A DNA stretch of 64,000 nt. Origin: Citrobacter freundii ATCC 8090 = MTCC 1658 = NBRC 12681. Its GTDB lineage: Bacteria > Pseudomonadota > Gammaproteobacteria > Enterobacterales > Enterobacteriaceae. Positions within the stretch are counted from its first letter, which is position 1; every line of letters begins with the position of its first letter. Location of the stretch: positions 3,906,001 to 3,970,000 of the forward strand of contig NZ_CP049015.1 of NCBI RefSeq assembly GCF_011064845.1, written 5' to 3'. Positions 21,420 to 30,058 of the stretch are shown piece by piece. The notes below the pieces were generated by a model, which saw nothing but the letters and a program-made list of their open reading frames with translations, was not told where the DNA came from and searched no databases. A program made the translations under genes and the position numbers.

Positions 21420-22568
21420 TTACCAGGCAGTATGGTACAGCTCGACGATATCCCCAAGGCTCGCTTCACGCGGATTTCCCCCGGTACAAACATCGTCAAA
21501 TGCGGCTTGCGCCAATGCAGGAATATCCTCTTTACGGACGCCAACATCGCGTAAATGCAGGGGGATCCCTACATCGCGGTTAAGGGCGAAGACGGCATCC
21601 ACTGCCGCTTTACGTGCTTGCGCCAATGTCAGCCCTTCAACCTTAACCCCCATTACCCGGGCGATATCGCGGAATTTTTCCCCAGTGAATTCGGCGTTAT
21701 AGTGCATCACGTGCGGCAGCAAAATAGCATTCGCTACGCCATGCGGCGTGTTATAAAACGCGCCTAACGGGTGTGCCATGCCATGCACTAATCCCAGACC
21801 TACGTTGGAAAAGCCCATCCCGGCTACGTATTGGCCCAGCGCCATCGCTTCACCCGCCTGGCTGTCACCCGTAACGGAACCGCGTAATGACCCGGCAATA
21901 ATTTCGATGGCTTTAATGTGCAGCGCATCGGTAAGCGCCCACGCTGCCCGGGTGATGTAACCTTCAATGGCATGAGTCAGTGCATCTACCCCAGTAGCCG
22001 CTTTTAACGCAGCAGGCATGCCGTCCATCATATCAGCATCGATGAACGCCACCTGCGGGATGTCATGTGGATCGACACAAACAAACTTGCGCCGATTTTC
22101 TTCGTCGGTGATCACGTAGTTAATGGTCACTTCCGCCGCCGTTCCCGCGGTGGTTGGGATAGCCATAACCGGCACACTTGGGTTGCGTGTCGGCGATAAC
22201 CCTTCAAGGCTGCGTACATCAGCAAACTCAGGATTATTATTGATAATGCCAATCGCTTTACAGGTATCCTGCGGGGAGCCTCCGCCGATTGCTATCAGAT
22301 AGTCTGCGCCGCTTTGCTGAAAGACACTCAATCCTTCCTGCACTACCGCAATGGTTGGATTAGGAATAACGCCTGAATAGATTTCCCATGCCAGACCTGC
22401 AGCATCCATTCGGGAAGTCACTTTCTCAACAACGCCGCACTGCACCAGATTTTTATCAGTTACAATCAACGCCTTGCGATAACCGCGACGAATAACTTCA
22501 TCGGTTAATGCGCCAACAGCCCCCCGGCCAAACCATGCCGTTTCATTCAGAATCATTCTGTTCGCCAT
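21420..22568 (-). CDS. fucO: Lactaldehyde reductase / L-1,2-propanediol oxidoreductase FucO
   Basis: Iron-dependent group III alcohol dehydrogenase reducing L-lactaldehyde to L-1,2-propanediol. The E. coli enzyme also reduces glycolaldehyde. The 382 residues carry the NAD-binding AIGGGSPQDTCKAIG motif, the metal-site ATGVDALTHAIEGY and the GLVHGMAHPLGAFYNTPHGVANA histidine-rich motif. It is the last gene of the leftward arm of the fuc locus, 27 bp after fucA. Confidence 0.97.
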   Translation of the reverse strand: MANRMILNETAWFGRGAVGALTDEVIRRGYRKALIVTDKNLVQCGVVEKVTSRMDAAGLAWEIYSGVIPNPTIAVVQEGLSVFQQSGADYLIAIGGGSPQDTCKAIGIINNNPEFADVRSLEGLSPTRNPSVPVMAIPTTAGTAAEVTINYVITDEENRRKFVCVDPHDIPQVAFIDADMMDGMPAALKAATGVDALTHAIEGYITRAAWALTDALHIKAIEIIAGSLRGSVTGDSQAGEAMALGQYVAGMGFSNVGLGLVHGMAHPLGAFYNTPHGVANAILLPHVMHYNAEFTGEKFRDIARVMGVKVEGLTLAQARKAAVDAVFALNRDVGIPLHLRDVGVRKEDIPALAQAAFDDVCTGGNPREASLGDIVELYHTAW

Positions 22569-22595
22569 TGTATTTCTCCTTTTCGCTATGCGAAA

Positions 22596-23243
22596 TTACT
22601 CTTCAATGCGTAATCCGTAAGATTTGAATTTCTCCAGCACAATAGCGATCTCCTCGTCATCCAGCACCGGCACCGGGTCAACAATCGCCAGCGTGCTCAG
22701 GTACAGACGGGCCAGAACTTCCACTTCATGCGCCAACCACAGTGCTTTTTCCAAATTCGCTTCGCAAGCAATCAACCCATGGTGCTGTAAAAGCGTTGCC
22801 TTACGGTTTTTCAGGGCGACGCTCACATGCTCTGACAGCTCTCGTGTACCAAACGTCGCATAAGGCGCACACGGAATAGAGTTCCCCCCCGCCGCTGCAA
22901 TCATGTAGTGAATTGCCGGGATAGGGCGATTAAGAATTGAAACGGCCGTGCAGTGTACGGCATGGTTATGGACAACCGCATTGGCATCCGGACGCGTCTG
23001 GTATGCCGCCAGGTGAAAACGCCATTCACTGGAGGGTAATTGTCCTTTATCATATTTCCCGTCGTTATCTACATACACGATCATGTTTTCAGTAAGTCTT
23101 TCGTAAGGAATACCGCTGGGCGTGATCAGCATCCCGTTTTCATAACGCGCACTCACATTTCCCGCCGTCCCCTGATTCAATCCAAGGCTGGTCATTTCCA
23201 GACAGGTTTCAATGATTTCTCGCGACAAACGCATTCTTTCCAT
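22596..23243 (-). CDS. fucA: L-fuculose-1-phosphate aldolase FucA
   Basis: Zinc-dependent class II aldolase splitting L-fuculose-1-P into DHAP and L-lactaldehyde, and D-ribulose-1-P into DHAP and glycolaldehyde. It has 215 residues. Zinc ligands are visible as HNHAVHCTAVS and LLQHHGLIA, with the catalytic Glu in the LPSSEWRFHLAAY segment and the phosphate-binding GTAGNVSAR motif near the N-terminus. The gene lies 141 bp downstream of the LacI-family regulator on the same strand. In E. coli the fucAO promoter faces fucP, which is not present here. Confidence 0.97.
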   Translation of the reverse strand: MERMRLSREIIETCLEMTSLGLNQGTAGNVSARYENGMLITPSGIPYERLTENMIVYVDNDGKYDKGQLPSSEWRFHLAAYQTRPDANAVVHNHAVHCTAVSILNRPIPAIHYMIAAAGGNSIPCAPYATFGTRELSEHVSVALKNRKATLLQHHGLIACEANLEKALWLAHEVEVLARLYLSTLAIVDPVPVLDDEEIAIVLEKFKSYGLRIEE

Positions 23244-23384
23244 AATGATTCTCCGGGTACAGTTTCCCCTCGTCTTTATTGCGAAAAATGCAGCCGCAGA
23301 ATAAGACGGGTCAGGTTTTAGGTACAGGCAGCCACTGAACGTATTTATTCAGATTCAGTTGGCCGATTTATTTATAGCGAAATA

Positions 23385-24383
23385 TTAAGGTTGTCTTACG
23401 CGCTTAATAAGTTTCATCTCAACTTTTACAGTTTCTTTAATTGGGTGATCATCAATAGCACTCATCATCATATCGAATGCTTTTTCCGCCCAGACATTTT
23501 CATCCTGTTGCATTGACCAGACATTATTGGCGAGGAATCCCAGCATTGGGTGTTCATCGAATGTCCCAATATTAATTTCCGGTGGAATTGTGCCCAAACG
23601 ATTACGAATAGCGTTAATGGCCCCCTCCAGTACCGGTAATGATGAGGCGATAAACGCCTGCGGACAGCCCTGTTCGCCGATCAACTCATCCATCAGTCGA
23701 TAACCACCTTCAGGTGTGTTGTCCGGACCTTCGCGCACCCAATCTCTATGTGAAATACCATTATTGTTCAATGCATTAAGATAACCTTGCAAACGATCAC
23801 CAATGCTGGGTAATCCGGTATCCCCCACTAAAAACCAGATTGGCGACTTTCCAGCGTCAAACAGACTCTGCGTCAATTTCTCGCCGCCCAAGATGTTATG
23901 ACTTTCTACCAGTGCGTTATCGGTATACTTAAAATCACGGTCAAGTAACACCATCGGTTTTCTGACCTGACGTAAATGGTGTTGCTGATTCTCTAACGTT
24001 GAGGGGACAATAAAAAGGCCATCGACATTACGGGCGATTAACGCTTTGGTCAGTTTATTTTCGTAATCAACATCGTCATAGGTACAGCTGATCGTTAACT
24101 GATAACCTGAACGACGACAGCGTTGCTCAAGTTTTTCTGCGAGTGTGGCAAAAAAGACGTTGGAAATATTGGGTACAATCAATCCCAAAGTATCCGTTTT
24201 ATTTAATTTCAGGCTACGTGCTGAATGGTTAATGACGTAACCATAGCGCTCGACATATTCATTAATACGCGTTTGGGTTTTGACACTGATTCGATATTGC
24301 TCTGCTTTCCCGTTCAGCACCAGTCGTACGGTCGTAACCGATAAATTCAGATCGCTGGCTATCTGTTCTACTGTTTTAGCCAT
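23385..24383 (-). CDS. LacI-family transcriptional regulator in the fuc locus
   Basis: 332-residue LacI/GalR-type repressor. The N-terminal helix-turn-helix is VEQIASDLNLSVTTVRLVLNGK (residues about 4-25), followed by the hinge helix NHSARSLKLNKTDTLG and a periplasmic-binding-protein-like sensor domain (NVDGLFIVPST..., GDTGLPSIGDRLQGYLNAL). It is not a known fuc regulator in E. coli, where FucR alone acts. It sits downstream of the kinase (66-bp gap) and upstream of fucA. Its most likely targets are two 16-bp palindromes in the divergent promoter region near 29.7 and 29.96 kb. The inducer is unknown; a pentose is a guess from the neighbouring kinase. Confidence 0.93.
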   Translation of the reverse strand: MAKTVEQIASDLNLSVTTVRLVLNGKAEQYRISVKTQTRINEYVERYGYVINHSARSLKLNKTDTLGLIVPNISNVFFATLAEKLEQRCRRSGYQLTISCTYDDVDYENKLTKALIARNVDGLFIVPSTLENQQHHLRQVRKPMVLLDRDFKYTDNALVESHNILGGEKLTQSLFDAGKSPIWFLVGDTGLPSIGDRLQGYLNALNNNGISHRDWVREGPDNTPEGGYRLMDELIGEQGCPQAFIASSLPVLEGAINAIRNRLGTIPPEINIGTFDEHPMLGFLANNVWSMQQDENVWAEKAFDMMMSAIDDHPIKETVKVEMKLIKRVRQP

Positions 24384-24449
24384 CTATATGCCCCAGTCCA
24401 CATCCAAAAACGTCAATCTACAATCATAAAAGTATTTTAAACTTTTGTC

Positions 24450-26030
24450 TTACTGCATAAGTTGGTTAATCGCCTGCTGCTGATCCCACAGCATCAGATA
24501 AGCCTGGTATTTGCGATCATAGAAGTTCCGCCGCGCCGGGTTCGCCTTAATCACCTCGCCCGATCGAACCATCGCCCGGCATGCGGACGGTATAGTTGCC
24601 CACGCGCCGCATGCTACCGCGCCAGTGATAGCCGCACCTAACGTCACCGCATCCTCTTCCTGCATAAGATGAATATCGCATCCGGTAGCATCGGCATATT
24701 CTCTCATCCACAGTGGGTTATGCGTTGCGCCGCCGCACAGCGTCAGTCGGGAAATGGTGTGACCGTTTTCACGCATCACTTCCATAATATGCCGCGTACC
24801 GCAGGCGATCGCCTGTAATGTCGCCAGGTACAGGCGAGCTACCTGCATCTCGCCTCGTTCCAGCGTCAAACCACAGATGCTGCCTCGAGCATCGGGCCGT
24901 GCGCGCGGCGAACGATTACCGTGGTGATCGGCAAGCACATGCAGATAACGACCAGGCTCAGACTCCTGCTCCTCAAGTGCGGCAACCCATTCATTAACTA
25001 AAACAATGGGATGGCAGCCCCGGGCCTCAGCTTTGTGAAACAGCTCAGCACTGGCTCCTGATTCCTGAAGCGTCCAGTCGACTAACGCCCCAGCAGCACT
25101 CTGCCCCCCTTCCGTCAGCCAGTAGCCTGGCAGCATGGCTGACCAATAAGGCCCCCAAACACCTGGCGTATGAATTTCCTGCTCGCTGCACAGCATATGG
25201 CAATTTGACGTTCCGCTAATCAGCGCCAACGTCCCCTCAGGCTCAACCCCGGCAAGCGCAACTCCGCCAGCATGGGCATCAATCATACCGCTGGCGACGA
25301 CCACTGCAGTCGTCAGCCCCAGCGCCTGGGCCGAATCGCTGCTAAGCGTTCCAACGCCAGCGCCTGGCGGAAGAATACGCGACGGGATTTTGCCCAACAA
25401 ATCCGTTAATCCAACGGCGTCGAGCAGGGAGTGGCTGAAGCGTTGTTCATGTGCCAGATAGTTCCATTTACAGGTCAGCGTGCACAGTCCTGCAACATCA
25501 TTAGCGGTAGCTTTAGAGACCAGAAAGTCCGCCAGATCGTAGAAGCGATGTGCGCTCTCCCAGGTGGCTGGAAAATGTTTTTTCAGCCATAGCACTTTGG
25601 GAAGCTCCATTTCGACGCTGACTTCACCGCCAACGTAGCGTAGAGACGGATCCTGCGTGGCGTTAATACGCTGCGTCTCCTGCGACGCACGATGATCCAT
25701 CCACATGATGATGTTATGGTCTGACGGTTCGCCTGGTGAAACCGCCAGGCCCCGCCCCTGTTCATCCAGTACCACCAATGAACAGGTGGCATCAAATCCC
25801 AATGAGCGAATATCCTCAATACAAACCCCGGATGACGACACCGCCTCCTTCACTGCCTGGCAAACCTGCTGCCAGATTTCTGCAGATGACTGCTCAACCC
25901 GCTCAGGACCGGGTCGAAACTGCAAGATGGGGCGTGTCGCAAAAGCCAGCCGTGTGCCACTGGCATCAAAGACACCAGCCCTGACGCTGGCGGAACCGAC
26001 ATCCACACCGAGGAAATATCCACTGCCCAT
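24450..26030 (-). CDS. FGGY-family pentulose kinase, probable D-ribulokinase
   Basis: From ATG 26030, which has GGGAG 5-9 nt upstream, the protein has about 526 residues. The earlier in-frame start at 26078 lacks support. The N-terminal phosphate-binding motif is FLGVDVGSASVRAGVFD. The segments WMDHRASQETQRIN, CTLTCKWNYLAHE, SGTSNCHML, PGVWGPYWSAMLPGYWL, GGQSAAGALVDW, DHHGNRSP and YLATLQAIACGTRHI closely follow the family of human FGGY and bacterial D-ribulokinases, rather than FucK, RhaB or AraB. The predicted reaction is D-ribulose to D-ribulose-5-phosphate. It belongs to the ABC transporter operon. The family is confident, the exact substrate inferred. Confidence 0.88.
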   Translation of the reverse strand: MGSGYFLGVDVGSASVRAGVFDASGTRLAFATRPILQFRPGPERVEQSSAEIWQQVCQAVKEAVSSSGVCIEDIRSLGFDATCSLVVLDEQGRGLAVSPGEPSDHNIIMWMDHRASQETQRINATQDPSLRYVGGEVSVEMELPKVLWLKKHFPATWESAHRFYDLADFLVSKATANDVAGLCTLTCKWNYLAHEQRFSHSLLDAVGLTDLLGKIPSRILPPGAGVGTLSSDSAQALGLTTAVVVASGMIDAHAGGVALAGVEPEGTLALISGTSNCHMLCSEQEIHTPGVWGPYWSAMLPGYWLTEGGQSAAGALVDWTLQESGASAELFHKAEARGCHPIVLVNEWVAALEEQESEPGRYLHVLADHHGNRSPRARPDARGSICGLTLERGEMQVARLYLATLQAIACGTRHIMEVMRENGHTISRLTLCGGATHNPLWMREYADATGCDIHLMQEEDAVTLGAAITGAVACGAWATIPSACRAMVRSGEVIKANPARRNFYDRKYQAYLMLWDQQQAINQLMQ

Positions 26031-26057
26031 AGTAACTCCCTGACGCTGGCTAATGAT

Positions 26058-26076
26058 GGGGCGAGTACCTCGCCCC
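26058..26076 (-). other. Intercistronic hairpin after the binding-protein gene
   Basis: Perfect 8-bp stem GGGGCGAG/CTCGCCCC with a 3-nt loop between the binding-protein gene and the kinase gene. There is no T-run. Such hairpins often protect upstream mRNA and keep binding protein in excess. Confidence 0.6.
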
Positions 26077-26083
26077 AACGGTC

Positions 26084-27034
26084 TTATTTTTTACCAAATG
26101 GGTGTAACAATTTGTCAATTTCCGGGGTATCAATGTTCTTCGCACTGACAAATTTCACCGGAATATCAATTTCTTTCGGTACAGACTGACCCGATACCGC
26201 TGCATTCAGCGTCTTGATACCCTGGTAGCCAATCTGATAAGCGTCCTGCACCACAAATCCCTGAATCACTCCGGACTTCAGGAAGGCAATAATTGCCTCT
26301 GTGCTATCAAAACCAATCACTTTCACTTTGCCTTTCAGGTTCTGACTATCAATAGCGTTTGCTACGCCCAGCGTTGAACCTTCATTCGTGCCATAAATCC
26401 CTGCAATATCAGGATTGGCCTGGATCATATCGATGGTTTTATCCATCGCCTTTTGCGGATCGCCATCACTGTACTGGACCGGTAGCACCTGAATATCCGG
26501 ATATTTCTCCTTCATACGGGCAATAAACCCTTCCGAACGCTCAATCGCTGAGGAGGTCCCCGCTACGTGCGCAATAATGCCAACTTTTCCTTTGCTGCCC
26601 ACTTCCGCTGCCAGCGCATCTGCGGCTTCTGCACCGGCTTTACGGTTATTCGTGGCGACAAAGCTCACCGGAATATCGGAATTCACGCCGGAGTCAAACG
26701 TCACAACTTTAATGCCGCGTGAATTTGCGGTCTCAACTAATGGCGCAAGCGCATTGGCATCTAACGCTGCCAGTAATAATCCATTGGGTTTTTGCGCCAT
26801 CGCGTTTTCAACCAACTGAATCTGCTCAGCAATTTGAGTTTCATCCGCCGGGCCAACATAGCTGGTTTTATCGCCCAACTCTTTTGCTGCCGCTTCCGTC
26901 CCCATTTTCACGGTTTGCCAGAATTCATGCTGGAAACCTTTACTGACCACCGGAAGGTTCATATCTTTAGCCAATACGCTGGATGTCATACAGGCCAGCA
27001 GGGATAACGCATAGACAAAATTCCTGGTTCTCAT
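26084..27034 (-). CDS. Periplasmic sugar-binding protein of an ABC importer (RbsB type)
   Basis: Soluble periplasmic receptor of about 316 residues from ATG 27034, which has GGAG 8-11 nt upstream. A signal peptide MRTRNFVYALSLLACMTSSVLA ends before KDMNLPVV. The body has the RbsB/Peripla_BP_4 pattern: HEFWQTVKMGTEAAAKELG, QIQLVENAMAQKPNGLLLAALD, VVTFDSGVN, VGIIAHVAGTSSAIERSEGF, GIYGTNEGSTLGVANAI and VIGFDST. The ligand is probably a pentose or deoxyhexose. It is third in the operon, 73 bp after the permease. Confidence 0.93.
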   Translation of the reverse strand: MRTRNFVYALSLLACMTSSVLAKDMNLPVVSKGFQHEFWQTVKMGTEAAAKELGDKTSYVGPADETQIAEQIQLVENAMAQKPNGLLLAALDANALAPLVETANSRGIKVVTFDSGVNSDIPVSFVATNNRKAGAEAADALAAEVGSKGKVGIIAHVAGTSSAIERSEGFIARMKEKYPDIQVLPVQYSDGDPQKAMDKTIDMIQANPDIAGIYGTNEGSTLGVANAIDSQNLKGKVKVIGFDSTEAIIAFLKSGVIQGFVVQDAYQIGYQGIKTLNAAVSGQSVPKEIDIPVKFVSAKNIDTPEIDKLLHPFGKK

Positions 27035-27107
27035 TGTTTTACTCCGTTCTGAGTGAGTCACCCTAAACGTCAGGGTTATGATGCCCCGTGACTTCCGGGA
27101 GCGTAAA

Positions 27108-28091
27108 TCAACGAATTTTTTTGCGTAATGTATCGAGATAAACCGCGGCAATGACCACCACGCCCATGGCAACCATTTGCCAGAACTGGGAAACGCCCAT
27201 CAGGTTCAGACCATTCTTCAGCACGCTCATAATGAATGCGCCGATGATCGTGCCGCCGATGGTGCCAATTCCGCCCATCAGGCTCGTACCGCCAATAACA
27301 ACCGCCGCGATAGCTTCCAGCTCATACCCCACGCCGACCGTTGGTTGTCCTGAGTTCAAACGAGAAGCCAGAATCACCCCGGCAATCCCAGTCAGCAGAC
27401 CACAAAAGGCGTAGACGAAAATTTTGACGCGCTGAACTTTAATACCGGAAAGATGTGCGGCTACCTCATTGCTACCCACGGCGTAAACATAGCGACCAAT
27501 CACCGTTTTCTTCAGGATGTAGGCGGCAATTAACGCCACCACCACCAGGTAAAAAACGGGATAAGGCAGCACATCAAACAAACGTCCCTGGGCCAGCATT
27601 TTGAAGGTGGGGTAATCAGCGAAATAAATCGCACGACCATCGGTCATCACCATATTGATGCCTCTGACTGACATCATCAGGCCCAGCGTGGCGATAAAAG
27701 GCGGGATAGTCATTTTGGTGACCAGCAGGCCGTTGATATAGCCGCATAATCCCCCGGCCAGCACCCCCGCCAGAATACATACGGGCAGAGGCAATCCCAG
27801 CGTGGCGCTGATGCCTACCGCAACACCAGAAAAGGCCACTACCGAGCCAAGAGAAAGATCGATTCCTGAAGTGATAATGACAAAGGTAACGCCAATCGCC
27901 ATGATGCCAATCACTGACGTTTGCAAGGCAATTGTCATGATGTTTTCAGTGTTAAAGAAAAATGGCGAACCAAAACTAAAAAATATTACTAAAATAATCA
28001 GACTCAAAAGCGGCGCAAGGCGCATTAAAAGTTCTTTGTTAATTTTTATTTTCTTATTATTGCTGTCTGAAGAGGTTACAGAGATAGTCAT
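27108..28091 (-). CDS. Sugar ABC transporter permease (RbsC type)
   Basis: Inner-membrane channel subunit of 327 residues, BPD_transp_2 family. After a short polar N-terminus there are about eight to ten hydrophobic segments. The family motif VIITSGIDLSLGSVVAFSG is near residue 75, and AVGSNEVAAHLSGIKV, GYELEAIAAVVIGGTSLMGGIGTIGGT is the conserved cytoplasmic loop that contacts the ATPase. It starts 3 nt after the ATPase gene stop, so the two are coupled. It works with the flanking ATPase and binding protein. Confidence 0.94.
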   Translation of the reverse strand: MTISVTSSDSNNKKIKINKELLMRLAPLLSLIILVIFFSFGSPFFFNTENIMTIALQTSVIGIMAIGVTFVIITSGIDLSLGSVVAFSGVAVGISATLGLPLPVCILAGVLAGGLCGYINGLLVTKMTIPPFIATLGLMMSVRGINMVMTDGRAIYFADYPTFKMLAQGRLFDVLPYPVFYLVVVALIAAYILKKTVIGRYVYAVGSNEVAAHLSGIKVQRVKIFVYAFCGLLTGIAGVILASRLNSGQPTVGVGYELEAIAAVVIGGTSLMGGIGTIGGTIIGAFIMSVLKNGLNLMGVSQFWQMVAMGVVVIAAVYLDTLRKKIR

Positions 28092-28094
28092 AAA

Positions 28095-29594
28095 TTAGTC
28101 CTCTAACGTCGCGTATTGCATGATTTTTTCTTGTGTGGCGTCATCAGAAGCTAACTCCCCGGTAATACGTCCATTACGCATAACCAAAATGCGATCGCAC
28201 ATACCCAGCACTTCCGGTAATTCAGAGGAAATCATGATAATTGACTTCCCTTTTGCCACCAGTCGATTCATTAATTCATAAATTTCAAGTTTGGCCCCCA
28301 CATCAATACCGCGAGTGGGTTCGTCAAAGATGAGAATATCGGTATCTTTACATACCCATCTGGCAATAATAATTTTCTGCTGATTACCGCCACTTAAATT
28401 CAGTGCAGCCTGCTCTAAATGTGGTGTTTTAATCCGTAGAGCTTTAACCTGTTCCTCGCTGGTTTTCTGACAACGTTTGCTGTCCACATTGCCATAGCGG
28501 TCAGAATATTCAGGATAATTGCCCAACATAATATTACGCTCAACGGACAGTCCTAATGCCAGCCCCTCTTTTTTTCTGTCCTCGGTTAAATAGCTGATAC
28601 CCTGTTGGATAGCATCAGGAATATCTTTAATTACCGTCACTTTTCCGTTTAGCTTGAGGGTACCGCCATCAATGGGATCCGCGCCAAAAATCGCCCGCGC
28701 CAGCTCGGTACGCCCTGCGCCCATCAGACCGGCAAAGCCCAATATTTCGCCCTGATACAGGGTGAAATCAATGTTGTTCAGTACACCATTGCGAGTCAGA
28801 CCGCTGACTTCCAACACCGGCTTACGTTGAGCCAAAGGTCCACGGCGAGGATAGATATTGCCGAGGTCCCGCCCAACCATCATGGCAATCAGGTCGCTAA
28901 TTTTAACCGCATCATAATCTACAGTGGCAATAAACTGACCATCACGCATCACCGTAGCGCGATCGGCTATCAGCGCCAGTTCTTCCAGTCTGTGCGAGAT
29001 ATAAACAATGCCCGTTCCCTGTTCTTTCAGCAAACGGGTCACCTGAAATAAGCTGTCGATTTCCGTTTCCGTCAGTGCCGCCGTCGGTTCATCCATAATA
29101 AGGATCTTAGCATTCACCGATATCGCTTTAGCAATCTCAACCATTTGTTGTTGCGCGACGGTCAGATCGGCCACCAGCGTTTCTGGGGAGATATTCAGGT
29201 TTAATTTTTGCAAAATATCGATAGCAGCCTGTCGCTGTTGTTTTTCATCCAGACGCCAGCGGTTATTTTTGCAAAACTCCCTGCCAATAAAAATATTTTC
29301 TTCTACCGTGAGTTCAGGGAAAAGATTAAATTCCTGGTGAATAATCGTGATACCTGCGCTTTGTGCGCTCAACGGGTTCGCAAAAGAAACAGATTGCCCT
29401 TCAAAAATAATATCTCCTTCATCAGGCTGATAAACACCGGATAAAATCTTCATCAACGTAGACTTTCCTGCGCCATTCTCACCCAGCAGCGCATGAACCT
29501 CGCCTTTGCGTAAAGCAAAATCCACATTACTCAACGCTAATACGCCGGGAAAACGTTTCGTAATATGACTCATCTGTAAAAATGTTTCAGACAT
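28095..29594 (-). CDS. Sugar ABC transporter ATP-binding protein (RbsA type)
   Basis: Double ATPase of about 499 residues from ATG 29594. A TTG further upstream at 29609 is less likely. The first half has Walker A GENGAGKSTLMKIL, signature DLTVAQQQMVEIAKA and Walker B ILIMDEPTAALT. The second half has a degenerate Walker A GLMGAGRTELARAIFG, signature LSGGNQQKIIIARW and Walker B ILIFDEPTRGIDVG, as in RbsA/MglA/XylG. It is the first gene of the leftward operon ATPase-permease-binding protein-kinase-regulator, possibly continuing into fucAO. Confidence 0.95.
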   Translation of the reverse strand: MSETFLQMSHITKRFPGVLALSNVDFALRKGEVHALLGENGAGKSTLMKILSGVYQPDEGDIIFEGQSVSFANPLSAQSAGITIIHQEFNLFPELTVEENIFIGREFCKNNRWRLDEKQQRQAAIDILQKLNLNISPETLVADLTVAQQQMVEIAKAISVNAKILIMDEPTAALTETEIDSLFQVTRLLKEQGTGIVYISHRLEELALIADRATVMRDGQFIATVDYDAVKISDLIAMMVGRDLGNIYPRRGPLAQRKPVLEVSGLTRNGVLNNIDFTLYQGEILGFAGLMGAGRTELARAIFGADPIDGGTLKLNGKVTVIKDIPDAIQQGISYLTEDRKKEGLALGLSVERNIMLGNYPEYSDRYGNVDSKRCQKTSEEQVKALRIKTPHLEQAALNLSGGNQQKIIIARWVCKDTDILIFDEPTRGIDVGAKLEIYELMNRLVAKGKSIIMISSELPEVLGMCDRILVMRNGRITGELASDDATQEKIMQYATLED

Positions 29595-29717
29595 TGCTGC
29601 TTTCCTCAATATACAGAAACTGCAATCAGTGAATCAGGCGAAAAAACGTTGCCAGGAAGCCATCGTCACCGTTAATGCGAATACTACTTATACGTTCATA
29701 TGCGTTTCATCAATCAT

Positions 29718-29733
29718 GCTAACTCGAGTTAGC
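29718..29733. promoter_or_regulatory. Candidate LacI-family operator, copy 1
   Basis: Perfect palindrome GCTAACTCGAGTTAGC with the central CG typical of LacI-family operators, about 125 bp upstream of the ABC operon start codon. Identical to copy 2 at 29958. Confidence 0.75.
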
Positions 29734-29792
29734 GAAGTGCCTTTTAAAGCTATTTTAGCTACTCAAATTAGCCAAATCATTTGGTTTAAATC

Positions 29793-29808
29793 TGTGACGC
29801 TGAACAAA
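29793..29808 (+). promoter_or_regulatory. Candidate CRP site in the fuc divergent region
   Basis: TGTGA-N6-ACAAA: one perfect half and 3 of 5 in the other. It lies between the two operator copies. CRP control of fuc genes is established in E. coli. Confidence 0.35.
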
Positions 29809-29917
29809 CAATTTATTGCAACTACTTAATTTAAAAGAATTTATACAAAAATATGCGTTCTGGTTTATTTGACACAGATCGAATTTTAACCACTTCTCGT
29901 GAAGCCTCTCACAGTTC

Positions 29918-29935
29918 CACAACAAAAAAGTTGTG
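29918..29935. promoter_or_regulatory. Inverted repeat upstream of fucI (possible FucR site)
   Basis: CACAAC-N6-GTTGTG, a perfect 6-bp inverted repeat with an all-A spacer, about 125 bp before the fucI ATG. FucR is the only reason to suspect it as a DeoR-family site. Confidence 0.35.
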
Positions 29936-29957
29936 CAAAAAACTCTCTAATACCTAA

Positions 29958-29973
29958 GCTAACTCGAGTTAGC
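29958..29973. promoter_or_regulatory. Candidate LacI-family operator, copy 2
   Basis: Second perfect copy of GCTAACTCGAGTTAGC, about 86 bp upstream of the fucI ATG and 240 bp from copy 1. A possible fucI promoter (TTGTGC at 29931, TAAGCT at 29955) would be overlapped by it. Confidence 0.75.
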
Positions 29974-30058
29974 AAAAATGAATTATTCAGCCAACTGCGA
30001 CGGTGGTGTTCAACATCCGCTTTTGCAGCACGGCATAAAGTGAGATGAGGAACCTCGA

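Larger units (their letters stand above)
29595..30058. promoter_or_regulatory. Divergent promoter region between the ABC operon and fucI
   Basis: A 464-bp gene-free, AT-rich region that must hold the promoters for both arms of the fuc locus. It contains two copies of a perfect palindrome (29718-29733 and 29958-29973), a related half-site at 29758-29772, a CRP-like site at 29793-29808 and an unrelated inverted repeat at 29918-29935. A 66-codon open frame in it has no recognisable features. Confidence 0.8.

Noticed and set aside
29629..29829. 66-codon frame in the fuc divergent region
   Set aside because: It spans the operator region, has no ribosome site or family match, and regulatory DNA explains the stretch.
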